DNA from: Anseranas semipalmata
Lineage: Eukaryota; Chordata; Aves; Anseriformes; Anseranatidae
Direction of reading: 5' to 3'
DNA: 64,000 nucleotides
Assembly (NCBI GenBank): GCA_013399115.1
Contig: VXAA01001513.1
Coordinates: 272,126 to 336,125 of the forward strand
Shown: piece after piece, positions 12,764 to 24,700 of the stretch
Layout of the letters: each line of letters starts with the position of its first letter
How positions within the stretch are numbered: the stretch's first letter is position 1
Notes under the pieces: generated by a model
The model's input: only the letters and a program-made list of their open reading frames with translations
Told to the model about the DNA's origin: nothing
Database searches by the model: none
Made by a program: the position numbers and the translations under genes

Positions 12764-13150
12764 ATCGTTCACAAGTACAGCAGAGCTAGCACCATTAATA
12801 AAAGGTGGGTAGGTAATCATTTATTTTAATGAATGGAGTTGATGCATGGTGTAATTGTTTGAATTCATCAAAAAATATTTAGAACTTAATGTGGAAATGA
12901 TGATGTGGAAATGATGTATAAGGTATTGTTAATGAAATCACTACCAATTAATTTATCCCCTGAATCAGAAAAGCACTCAGACATGGACTTTCTGTAATGA
13001 AATGCATGTACACATTGCTGAATCCTGATTTTAGAGTTATAGTTGCTTAGACAGACACAAAGAAGCTAACCTTCTTAGACTTAGATTCCTGCAAAGACAT
13101 CTGCTCATCATGTTTCTGTTGTTTCTGGGAATGAAAAGGAGATTTACTTT
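12764..13150. other. Unique non-coding DNA between repeats
   Basis: AT-rich spacer between the inverted-repeat candidate and the CR1 piece. It contains the perfect 14-bp tandem duplication at 12889-12916. Nothing else was recognised. Confidence 0.6.
12889..12916. repeat. Perfect tandem duplication of a 14-bp unit
   Basis: The unit ATGTGGAAATGATG occurs twice head to tail without mismatch. It looks like a recent slippage event. Confidence 0.9.
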
Positions 13151-13355
13151 AGGTACTGGAAGGGCCTACAAGAAAGCAGGAGAGGGACCCTTTGTCAGGG
13201 AGTGTAATGGTAGGACAAGGGGTAAAGGTTTTAAACTAAAGGAGGGGAGATTTAGATTAGATATTAGGAAGAAATTATTTACTATGAGGGTGGTGAGGCA
13301 CTGGAACAGGTAGCCCAGAGAAGCTGTGGATGCCCCATCCCTGGGAGTGCCCAAT
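13151..13355 (+). mobile_element. CR1 LINE fragment, sense, 3' end missing
   Basis: Plus-strand CR1 covering the end of ORF2. Landmarks are 'gggcctacaagaaagcagga', 'aggacaaggggtaaaggttt', 'ggagatttagattagatatt', 'gtggtgaggcactggaac' and 'gctgtggatgccccatccct'. One reading frame runs through it and encodes familiar CR1 residues such as [15 protein letters not shown] and RVVRHWNR, which is good preservation. The match stops near 13355 without the last 100-150 bases of CR1 and without the octamer tail. Because copying starts at the 3' end, this piece must have lost that end after insertion, or been broken by another event. Confidence 0.88.
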
Positions 13356-14813
13356 GTCACCACCTACAACAAGAGATGTGCTGAGACCACTGGCACAACA
13401 TTAACCCCAATAAAAATGAGGTCTGTAAAAGTCTTCTTAAAAGTCCTCTAGATCCTGGCAGACTTTACAGCAATACCCTTCTCAAGAGCTGGAGTGAGCC
13501 CAGCAGCTGTCTTTCAGCGAGCTTTCAGCCTTTCTTCTTCTCCCTTCCACCGCAGTGCAGGGTCAGTTCTGCTCTTCATCAGCCTGGTCCTGAGCACCTC
13601 ATAGCTACAACGCAGCTAGCCTTTTGGCTGGGCTCTGCTCTTTTGCCTTCTCCTTGTATCTACTGTATTTGTACTGGTTAGTTGATCTGCTCTGATTTCA
13701 CAGAGTCTGATTCCTCTGATGCCCCACAGGGTTTCTCATTGGGCTCATCTTTATTCAGCCTCCACTAGCTTCCTTTGACTGAGATGATCTGAAGATATGG
13801 ATAAGAGATCAGTTTTTTATGTAGATGACATGCAGATTTATGTGAAGTTCATTCTTAATTATTCTTTCTCTTCCTCTGTTTTATCAGTTTGTCTTGAGGA
13901 CATGGAGGCGTAGATGTCATTTTTTTTCCCTGGTCTATATTTAATACTCCTAAAACTCGCATCTTAATTATTAGTTTCAGGCATTGACTTAAACATGCTT
14001 CTTCTTTCTCAAAATCCGATGCATATGATAACAGTTATCACGGTTGGCTGGGACAGTGCACAGTTCATCCCTTTTCAGCACAGCACTTGTGACAGTCATA
14101 AATCATATATCCATACTGATTCCATCATTGCAACTGCACTGGCTGCAGACCTGAAAATCCAGGTTGATTTAGCCTTTGCTTTGGGTACCTGTACCCTTTC
14201 AACATGAAAATACCAGATAAATAAAAACATGGAAGTGCTTTTGCCTTTTGGTTTTTCAAACTAAAAAGATGCTACCCTGTGCTTTAATAGTTATCCAAAC
14301 AGTTTTCAGGTATCCTGCACTTATTGGTATTTCAGCCCATTCCAATAACAACTTGACATCAGAACAAAACATAATGGCCACAGTTCCTTCCAACAGTAGC
14401 AAATCCCAACGATGACACCTATTTTTGGTCTTGGTGTTCAAATCACTCATAGGTGCTATAAACTAATTCAACAAGTTATATACCTCATTCAAAAAGAGTA
14501 GCTGAGCAATATCTCAAGGTTTCTAACATATGTTATTCTTAAGAGTTTCTTTTTCTGGTAGTTTATAATGAAAACATGGATTAATGTTTCTGTTCATGTG
14601 CAGCACCGTGCTGCAGCACATTACAGCTAAAGAATTTATTTTGCAATTCCAGATGTTGAACTAACCACTAACCTGACAAATAGTGTCTGCTCAATCACGG
14701 TCACAACTCAGTGCTGAGCAGTTCTAAGCCACTCATGTTTTTTTGTGTGTTTTTTTTTGTTTGTTTTTATCTTTGTTTTTTTTGTTTATTTTTTAGGGGT
14801 TTTGTGTGTGTGT

Positions 14814-14844
<31 letters not shown>

Positions 14845-17800
14845 GTGTGTGTGTGTGTTTTTAAATGCAAATCTGTGCATAAAATGTCCAATGGGTCATT
14901 TTGGTATATCACCAACCTGTAACAGGAAGAAATTTTTGAGTGCGTACATTGTTCTCTAAGTTGTTACTGACTGACCCCCTCTAAAATACTAACACATGGA
15001 ACCTTTGAAAATATTCATAAATGAACAAGAAGCCAAAAGTATTAAAAGTAGCTCTAGGTCTGGTTTCAGGAATATGACTCACTTCTCTAGGGAACTCTAT
15101 TATTAATGTGAGTTTTTTTCTTTAGAAAGAACAATACAAGAATTATATAGCAGTCATCCAAATGCCTCCTTTTTCTATATAAAATCTACAAGCCATCATC
15201 TTTTCACTTTGCTGTCTAGTGACTGTAACACTTATAACCAAGAGGGGGTAAATAATATGTTGTATGTAAGAAGGACCTTGCTGCAAAACACATGAAAAAA
15301 GGTATCTATAAACTAAATGTCACAGCAAAAAGTCATTCTTTTGCAACATTCATGGCCTGCATTTAATTTCTCCAAGAGTTGCTACACTATTTCTGTGTGA
15401 TTGAATTAGTCAACTAGCAAATGAATGGGAGAAACAATATTATTAAATGTTATTTCTTCCCCATGACTAACATGTTATTTTAAGCCAGGGAAGATTGGAC
15501 AGATGGATGGAGATCCACAAAGCTGCATTAGTCATTTGCCATTTTCAACCTCTGTATATCCCCAGATTATTGAGAATAAATATGCAAGGAGAAAAGCACA
15601 AGTAAAGTAAATCAGCATCTTTGCCTGGGCTTAATCGAGCTCTGCTGATTTACTAGTGCACAACATTCTGAGATGATGTTTCCTGTAAAAAAATATTTAC
15701 AGAACAGCTGAGAAAGCAAATGCCTTCAGCGTGAAATGTAATTGAATTTGATAGTATTAGTAGGAATGGAAATAGTACGAAGTTTAGTCAAACACCTTGC
15801 TGGTACTTGCCTATGTACATGTCTTGAGAGAAGTCTGAAAGCAACCTGAAAAAGAACAGTGTGTGTTGCAGGGTGGTTCAGACCTGCACCGCCTTTTTCA
15901 GATGAGTAAATAAGAATCATGTGATTTCTCCCACAGGGTCATTTATTCAGCTGGAGGTCAGCCAGAATCAGCTCTGAACAGCATACTGCATTGAAATGAT
16001 GCTGGGTGACATTTCGATCCTTCTGTTCATCTTGAGTAGTTTACTTATTCTAGAGTCTCATTAAAATCAGCATTAAAATCATCATCACTACGTACAAGTC
16101 CAGATACTTTTCAGCAGTCTGATGAAACATAAGAATCAGAGTTGTTGGGTACTAGAGCTACCAATGGAAAAAAAATAGGTGTAGCATTTTTCCAGCAGAT
16201 AATACAGGGCAATTTAGACTAAATTTTTTCATTTTTACTGACTTCTTTTGACTTCATCTTATGTTTGTTAGAGTTTATTAATAGTTGTAGTTAATTATGG
16301 CACACTATAGTTTAGATTTATGTTCAATGTGATATTTTATATTTCACAGTTTCCTGATTAATGCTATTCCCAATAGACAAAAACCTTCTTGTAACATATA
16401 TTCCGATTGTTTACCAGTGAGCTCACTTTGAGCACCTTTCCTATCATCCAGCCAGGGCTGACTCTACTGATATAAGTTTTCTTGGAGACAAACAATTTGT
16501 AAAATGAATTCTAAATTGATAAATATCAATTCCCGCAGAAACTCAACTTAAAAATTCACATTTATCCTGTTGAGAAATGAACTGTACTATGTCATCTTAA
16601 GTCTGTGTCCAGCAACACAACTTTCTTTTTGAATATTAAAAGATCAAAGTGTTTGTACATATCATGCTGACCAAGAACTGATTCACAGAAATTTTGGTGA
16701 ATAAGACAGGGTGCTGTATAAAGTATGTTTTTTTTTTTCATTTTAACATGATTTCTATTGTCACTGTAGTATTCTTATGCATTTGAACCTTAACTTCACA
16801 TTTTCTATGTCTCCAATGTTTCACTAATCTTTATCTAATCTCCTATTCACAAATGGGAAATGATCATAATGCAGTATCATATCACCACTATCATAACTTA
16901 ATTTTGTTAAAGCACTTCTGCGGGAAGTTTATAATTTATTAAAAACCTTTATCTATTCTTTAATCATCTCTTCATTGTAATTGATCCTCTAGAGCTAACA
17001 GAAATTCTTCCAAGAGCCTGTCTGAGTAAGATTGCTTCAGAACAATGAAAGGTATAAAGGAGCCCATTAAAATTCCCTTTGGCCTTTTTTTCATTATATA
17101 GAGTTACAGGGTGGGCTTGTCCATTAGGAGAATAATGTTGGGTTGTGCAGCTTGGAGCAGGGAGTTGTGCAAGAGGCAGCTCTTGGGGGGATTCTGGGGA
17201 CACCACTGCAACACGGGCACACAAGGGAGCAAGGGGAGTGGTAGAGGTAGCACTTCAAATAGGCAAGAGAACAGAGACATGAAAGGTTGAGGTCTGGAAG
17301 CTCACTCTGAGAAGGGACTGAGGCCAGAAAGTTTTGGAGGCTGTAAAGAATGAGATGGAGATTTCCTCTGGTCGTGTGGCTACCTGCCTGGGAGCCCTGA
17401 GCTGGCGGTCATGGATGAGCATTGGAAGAAGGTGAGCATGGGATATTGTGCCATACACCAGCTCGGGGTTGGTCTTGTAGCAGTTGCAAATATCTGCTCA
17501 CTGTAGGATCAAAAAGTAAAAGTCTGTTGGTGAACTGCAGGTAGAAAGAATGCATTGAAAAGCCGTGATCCTGCCTGGCTTTGAGGGTGCGAGATCATTA
17601 GCTGTTGGTGCACTCGAGATTCAAAGACAGATTTCACTAAAGAGAAGCACCAGACTTCAGATCGTTGCCTGGACCTTCTCAGACAACTTCAAAGAGAAAA
17701 AATTCAGCTGAATAGCTCGCACAAATTATCTTCCCCTTGAGACTCTCACTACTTCTAGTTCAGGTAAGCTGTGTGAAAAATAGCATCTGTTTACCATGTT

Positions 17801-17951
17801 CTTACCATTCTCAAAATCAGATCTTCAAATATTAAAACAAAATTTTCAAAAACGATCACAAAGCTGATTTACCATCACACTTTTTTCAGAGAAAAACATG
17901 CCACTTCAGTTCTGACTCTTAGTTCAGAAACTTAATTTATTTCTCCTATCC
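13356..17951. other. Unique non-coding DNA, possible conserved block at 15340-15680
   Basis: No gene was recognised. A GT/T-rich tract lies at 14736-14862. Around 15340-15680 the sequence is repeat-free, of balanced composition, and carries motifs such as 'ttagtcatttgcc' and 'gcttaatcgagctctgctgatttac'. It could be a conserved non-coding element, but nothing here proves it. From 16200 to 16960 the DNA is very AT-rich. Frames near 17000-17460 (minus strand, under 90 codons) have no recognisable motif. Confidence 0.5.
14736..14862. repeat. GT/TTTTG low-complexity tract
   Basis: T-rich stretch with GT dinucleotide runs and about five TTTTG units near 14815-14842. The 82-codon frame over it (poly-F/V/C) is an artefact of composition. 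Confidence 0.88.
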
Positions 17952-17975
17952 AAGCTACTTCTATGGAAGTAGCTT
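17952..17975. repeat. Perfect 10-bp inverted repeat, 4-nt loop
   Basis: AAGCTACTTC, spacer TATG, then GAAGTAGCTT: both arms pair perfectly. It lies 10 bp before a poly-A tract that runs into the assembly gap. It could form a hairpin, and no function is evident. Confidence 0.85.
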
Positions 17976-17985
17976 CTTGAAACTT

Positions 17986-18028
17986 AAAAAAAAAAAAAAN
18001 NNNNNNNNNNNNNNNNNNNAAAAAAAAA
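17986..18028. other. Assembly gap (20 N) inside a poly-A tract
   Basis: A14, then 20 N at 18000-18019, then A9. The round number of N suggests a gap of set or minimum size, so the true length is unknown. The A-run on both sides probably caused the break. Confidence 0.97.
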
Positions 18029-18273
18029 TCAAAGCCAAGTTCCACTATCTGTTTCTTGGTTTAAGCAGCAGAAACTTTCAGAGAAACAGATTTCAAGAGC
18101 TGCATGGAACAATTGAGTCAGATTTGGTAATATTTTAATCCTTGTCCCAACTTATATGACAGTTCCTGAATTTCTCTGTGTTTTTATACTTCTCATCCCT
18201 GTCTTTGGAGGAATCTGAAAATGCCTGAAAATGAAGATCTGCATTTAATTAGCTTTTGCACTCATTTGAATAG

Positions 18274-18320
18274 AAAAAAAAAAAGAAAAAAGAAAAAAAA
18301 AGAAAAAAAAAGAAAGAAAA
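18274..18320. repeat. A-rich tract with interspersed G
   Basis: Runs of 4 to 11 A separated by single G residues over 47 bp. Low-complexity purine tract. Confidence 0.9.
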
Positions 18321-20932
18321 GCTCAGTGCAGATTCAGTTCTAATAATGTGCTGCACCAGGAGGGGAGTTTTTCCAACTTTATTTAAATCCTCTCCTCTAT
18401 CCTTGCAGTGAATACATTAATATCCCTGTAGTAGAGTGAATTCTCTTGACCTTGAAAGAGTAAAACCCTGAGTATGGAAGAACACAGGCAGCAGAAACCT
18501 CGACTTCTATTTAGAGAAGCACTTCAGTGAGCAGGCTTGGACAGAGAATAATATCGTCTGACCCCTGGGCAAAACTCAGTCAGCCTGGCAAAAATGTTGA
18601 ACAGTCGGGACATGGGAGGAGCAGCCTCCCTGAGGAAATGGGCTCCAATGGCTTGTGTAACCAGCACACGACCTGAGGCCACCTACGTGACCGGTGACCT
18701 CTGCTTCATGGGGGTTTTAAAATAAGCTAGTAGCAGGAAAATTAGATAGGGAGTGCAGTGCATGGATATCCTAGAAAACATCTGAAAAGCTGAAATGGTC
18801 CTCTTTTTCTAGACCACAACTTTTCATATTTCTTAGGTTGAGGTGACATTAGTTCCCATAAAAAGATGCTTTGTGTTGTGGGTTAGTTAATAACACCCGA
18901 CTGATTGGCAAGTATATGTTATGTGAAACAAGGACAAGGAATCCTACATATCACCCAAACCTTTGGAAATGTTGCTTTTCTGAAAGACAGCTAATAATTC
19001 ATGCTGGTTATCTTGATTTTTTATTTAAATCTGTGAGGATGGAGTCAGATGCTCAGATGTATATACAAATTAACTGCCAACAAATCATGAATTGCACAAG
19101 GTTTAGATGTTGGCTATTGAAACTTTCCAAAAGCTATTTTTCCTGCCATGATTCTTCAAAGCTATCTCAGCCCTTTTGGAAGATGATATTCAGAGAAGAT
19201 CAGGTATCCTCCTAGAGAAACCGAGTGGGTCCCTGACTCCATGGACCAGCACTAAAGAGTTACCATGCCCATGCCTCAGCAGAGCCCACTAGTAGTGAAT
19301 GCTGCTATTGAAGCTAGGGTGGGAGCTGGGTGGTTATGTGCAGGCAGAGGACTCAGGTTTGGATGGTGTGGACATATGAAGCAAGGTCATATCAGGACAG
19401 GCGATGGGCATTGCCACTGATGGGACAGGGAGGGATGATAGCTCTGGGCTGAAGCCAGGAAATAGCTCTCCCAGTAGGGCTCCAGCCTTCATTGAAGCCC
19501 AAACTGAAGCGGTGTGTTAGATCTCCTGGTCCACAGAACGACCTGCGAGGGCTCTCATGATGATCTGCGGGACAACTGCAGCCCACAGCTGGGCGCCAGG
19601 AGGAGGAGGCAAGATATGACCCTGCACTGTAGGCAGCAGGGACTGACACAAGGCACTGGTGGCAAATACAGGAGGTACATGTCAGCCTCCTGGGAACGAG
19701 TGAAGAACAGCCTGTTCATTGAGCCTCAGAAATGAAAATGTCCCAGTTTGGTGGCCCTGCACTGCCCCAAGGAGCTGCAGAGTCAAATTCTCTTCTTTCT
19801 CTCAAACCAGAGACTTGAGTAGGCTGCAAGATGAGGTGCCAGCAACTGCCAGGTTCTTTTAAAATCCCTGGGCAGGCAAAGATGGTCAGAAATGGTGTGC
19901 TGGCTGTGGCAGCTATGAACTCTGCTAGCTGATGCACTGCTGCTGGTTTTAAAAATATAAAGCAGATATTCAATTTCTCATCAAACTTTTAAATCAAACA
20001 TCAGGTAGAGGACCTGGGACAACTGGCCGAAGAAGGGAGAGCTGCATTATTTGGACACAGTAAGACATTAGTGAAAGAGCACTTCTGAAAAGCAGAGAAT
20101 ATTAGGCTGTATTTTTTGTCTTTGTGTGAAAGCTTCTAACGACAGCTTTGATGCTAAAATGAGAGGGAAAACTATTGCCAGATTTGGTGTTATTTATTAC
20201 AGGTATTACTGAGGCACTTTCAGACTCACTGAACACCTTGAGCAGATTGCCTCTTCTGCAGTTTGTTCCCTGTATTTGTTATGATCTGGATGTAACTCTG
20301 CAGTTGTCTTTTATTTACATAGATGTATTGCAATAAATAAAGGACTTGTGCACTTTCATAATACACACAACATGACCTTTGTGGGCAAGTATCAGCTAGG
20401 CGGAATGCAGAGCTCCAACAAAGTCTTCCAGCTGTTTCAGAGAAAGGCAGCTATGTCAAGAATATAGAAATATGGGAACAATTACTCTGTATTCAAAAGA
20501 CGTCAAAAAATGTGGGACAAAACCTCTGCTCTCTGAAGCCTGCTCCTGCACAGAGCTCAACATTGCCCAGCAGAAGGTACCGCACAGGGGCTTCTCTCCA
20601 ACAGACCCAGAGCTCCACGGAAGAGCTGATTCTGTAGGCAAATACACAAATCAGGATCCTATGAACTGCAAAGGAGGGTTGGGATTCACACCTAAATTCA
20701 CTAAGGAGCATAAGGGCTTGCAATGGGTCTGGAGCCCTTGCTTTACAGAGTTCTGCTCACATTTTTCTTCCTTCCTCCATCCCTCTGCAATCCAAATTTG
20801 CATTCAGTGGCACTTACACATTCAAACATAGGGGCAACAGCATCTTCCCTCTCCCAACCTCAGAGAGCAAATCTTGGACATTTAAAAATATCTCCATTTG
20901 CAGTGGTCCCTAAAAATTTCCCTGGGGAAAAA

Positions 20933-20933
20933 N
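20933..20933. other. Single undetermined base
   Basis: One N after 'ggggaaaaa'. It marks either a low-quality consensus call or an unresolved homopolymer edge. Confidence 0.97.
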
Positions 20934-21604
20934 TGTGAAGGAACAGATACTTGTACAGCAATTTTAATCAGACAAAACTGAGGCAGAAGACTGATTACAA
21001 AGTTATTTAGATGATACACTTCTGTCTTTGTAATCAAATGGCAGCTACTATTCAGCCATGTAGTACCCAGACAACTGTACATCTGCCTTGCTGTGCATAT
21101 TTATAAAGAATGCATGGGTAACATTTTCAAACCTTTATAAGTTACATTCTCCATAATTAGCTCATCTACTGTGAGGAGTTGTCAGTGCCTGGGCTAGTCA
21201 CATTTATATTTACATTACAGTTGTCCAATCTTTCAATGTCCTTTTGGAAACAGAAAAGGATTTATCAAAAGCAAAAAGTACACATAGGATAATCTCAGAA
21301 TAAATGGACACATCAAGGAAGTTCACTTTCTGTGAGCACTGGCTTATTGGAATCAAAACGGTGTCTGCAGCAGAAAGCAAGACTTTTTTATGTGCCATGC
21401 TCAGATCTAACACAGTCACAAAAAGAGGCCAGCCTTCTGGTAGACATCACAAGTAGACAAAACAGACAAAAATTGGCAGCAGCCTGGAAATCAGTTTGTG
21501 GGGTCTAAGTGATTTGCTAGCTTATGTAAGTAGCATAGAAAGGTGAAGGATGAATGCTCATTTCCTCAGTAGATCTAAGAAAGTCAGCGGGTTTTCTTTG
21601 GTTG

Positions 21605-21677
21605 TTCTTTTTTCTTTCTTTCTTTCTTTCTTTCTTCCTTTCTTCCTTTCTTCCTTTCTTCCTTTCTTTCTTTCTTC

Positions 21678-21761
<84 letters not shown>

Positions 21762-21775
21762 TTCTTTTTTTTTCC
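21605..21775. repeat. Long TTTC/TTCC microsatellite
   Basis: About 170 bp of nearly pure pyrimidine on the plus strand. The 5' half mixes TTTC and TTCC units and the 3' half is about 20 perfect TTTC units. Homopurine-homopyrimidine mirror tracts of this type can adopt triplex (H-DNA) structure, which is established for such sequences in general. The phenylalanine/serine/leucine-rich frames on the plus strand and the lysine/glutamate/arginine-rich frame on the minus strand are artefacts of the repeat. Confidence 0.97.
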
Positions 21776-24700
21776 TGTTGCTGAACCTAACACAGGGGAA
21801 AAGTAATCATTTTCAGTTCATCTGACCTAGTTGTAGGCTCCCGCCACTAACGCTATTTTGATAACACTATGCTTGGATTTACTTAAGATGTAGTTTAACA
21901 TATGTAAAACATCCACTGAAAAATAAATAGGTTATGGGTTTTCTATGGCACTAGACAGAACAAAATACTTCACACCAGCAGAAGTTCTGTAGGTGACCAG
22001 ACACCTTGCTAGAGAGAGGAGTCTCCAGCCTTGCTAAAGTCAAGACTTCCCACCTAGTGCACAGGCAGGACTAAGACCTATCAGTTCAGAGTATCTATTA
22101 AAGGTTGCTCCACCTGGGTATACACAGGCTGAACTTCTATAAACTGTATTAAACAGAGGCCACATCCATGGAGGTACTCAAGTCTTCCATAAATACATAT
22201 GCAGAGATGAAATTTCACTGAGGACAGCAACATCTGTTCCCTTAGATCCCAGCGCTATTGACATTCAAACATAAGGCACGACTTGTTTTCAAGTTATCTG
22301 GGCTGGAAAGCATGTGGTCTGCTGCTGCTGAAATCACCTCAAATTAATAATAAAGCAGCTAGATTTGGGGATGTGCCAGCAAGGGGTGTGGCTCATCTAT
22401 TAACTCTTAATAGTTCATTGCTTCAAGTGCAGTCACACTTGCCTGCGCAAGCCGCACTGGGTAGGCAAACCCTCCATGGGAGCGCTGGGAGGGGAGCTGC
22501 GCGTGGGGAGGGACAGCTCACCAGGAGAGCTTGGGGAACCTCTTCAGACCTGGTGTGTTAGAAAGATGTCCTGACCCTCCCCAGCGGTGACAGCTATACC
22601 TGCTCTGTGCTGCAGAGTGCAGCCAGGGAGACGGCTCCTGGATCTCCAAGGTGTTTATGCCCCAGCCCTTCCAGAGATGCTGCTTGGCTGGTAGCCTCAA
22701 AGAGGACTGGCTGAAATGTTAACCACTCTGTGTTATGGCACTAACAAGAGCAGCACAGCTCATAACTCACAACCTAGATGAAGCAGAGGTAGAAATCTGT
22801 GCTTTCTCACCTTGCTCTGGAAATTATTAGTGCCATATTTTATTTCTAACCTCTTTAAAACCTGCAGTGCATTGTAATTTCTAGCATGGCCAAAGAGAAA
22901 ACTGTTTTCTCTATTTTCTCTTGTTCAAACCAAGGAATCCCAAAGGGTTTCATTTTCACACTCGTATTGTTTTTCTTTTATGTGGCTCGTATCAGTAGCA
23001 ATCTGATGCCACATTCCTGCTGGTGATAACATTCTTTGCTCTCAGTATGGATTTAATCTATGAAAATTATATGGGGAGATTGTATTTCCACATGGAAGTT
23101 GATTTAATTAATATTTTCTTCTTAATGCCTCAGAGGCCAATATCATATTGTTTAGAAAGAGAAATTAAAAAGATATATTGAAACCCTTATTAGCAATATT
23201 ATATTGAGATAAAGAGACTGTAGGAAAGAACCAGGTGCACAGATATGCAAACCCAGACCTTTCCCCAAAGCTCAGGTACTTGCACTGATATTAAATGACC
23301 TCAGTGTGGAAGTGATTTCTGGCACCTCTGAGTATCCCACCTCTTTTCTGGTTTTCTCTGTCTGGTTCTAAGAACCATAGACATAACTGAGGTACCTTGC
23401 TGGGTTGGCAAAAGGTTTGAGTCTCCATCTGTTTTTAGTCTCAGCTGAAAGGTTGACCCAGTCCTACACAGCACAACACCAACCACAGAACACATCACTT
23501 AGTCCCCTTCTTCCTGTTCCCAGGGAGATGACGGCCAGTGTGCAAAATACCATAAATTCAAGTATCCTCAGGGATATTAGAGATAGCTAAGGACTCTTGG
23601 GGGGTCAAGGACTGCAGCATGCAGCTGCTTGTGCTGTAGGATACCCATACGGACCTCACATGGGAGAAGGTGCAGGCAATTCTGAGCCAACCAGGAGATT
23701 CCAGTTGCAAGGGGATTTTCCTTGTCCAGCTAACCTGTTTTAAGGCAGTCTGTGTCCATTTTCACCTTGAGCACACACTGCACATCTACCCTCAGCACTC
23801 CCTTCCTTGAAATCTCCAATAATTAAAGGGAGAAACAAATCTGTTTCACTGCTTACACACTGCTTAGGGTGGTTTGCGCTGAACCTCCCCCCCTACAGAG
23901 CTGCTTTTGGCTGCAGCGATGGGCACCTCCCATCTCCCCAGGAGACCAGCACCATGGCTTTCCCACTCTGGTCAAAGCCAAGCAAATTTTTTTCTTTCCA
24001 AAAGGGCTTAACAGGGCTTAAGCAATGGAAGCAATATCTTGATTTGCCCTTATAAATGGGTGTCTCTGCTCAAAGCTGAAAGCATCAGTAGGTTAAAGAG
24101 AAAAAAATTGTCCATGCCACTGATGGTTGGATGATTTGACTATCTTAATTATATCTCCTAGAGATGGGAGCCTTTGCCAAATTTATATAAACCACTTTTG
24201 TAGAAGAGAAAAGCATCTTAGGGAAAAAATGTCCTTCAGCAAAAGACTGGTCCAGTTTTTCCCGTTAATTGAACTCATTCAGTTGCTGATGTTCTTTAGA
24301 CATTGCCTTCAAGAGTTTAACAGTATAAATACATTTCAAACCACAAATGCAATGGTCACTACAAAAGACTACACTAAGCGCATGCAGATTTAGTGAACAT
24401 CTGTGGCTCTTATTTACAAAATAAATCGAATTTTAATGATATAACATCAAATGTTAAAATTAAGGAAAGATAGGAGATAAAGTTGCTTATGCAGATCCAG
24501 CCTCGAAGTGGAGCTGTTTCTGATGCTATCTTTAATTTGATCATCATACACTATTTTTATTCTCAGGTCCTCTGCCTCATTCCTTGCACACAGAATGGAG
24601 GCCTTTGCCTTAATAAGAGAAAATCAATATTTAGCTTTTTGGCATTGTTCAGTATGCCCTCTAAATCTTTATTTATTGTGTGTTCTTCAAACTCTGCTCA

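Larger units (their letters stand above)
18029..21604. other. Unique non-coding DNA, no gene seen
   Basis: Holds the A-rich tract at 18274-18320, a single undetermined base at 20933 and otherwise unique sequence. The part from about 19200 to 19720 is richer in G and C than its surroundings. Frames there (under 90 codons on both strands) and at 20472-20831 (119 codons, plus) carry no recognisable domain. Confidence 0.55.

Noticed and set aside
21605..21775. Periodic array considered as a CRISPR
   Set aside because: Tetranucleotide units with no spacers, in a vertebrate sequence.
21550..21825. Serine/phenylalanine-rich and lysine/glutamate-rich frames
   Set aside because: Translations of the TTTC microsatellite in different frames and strands.
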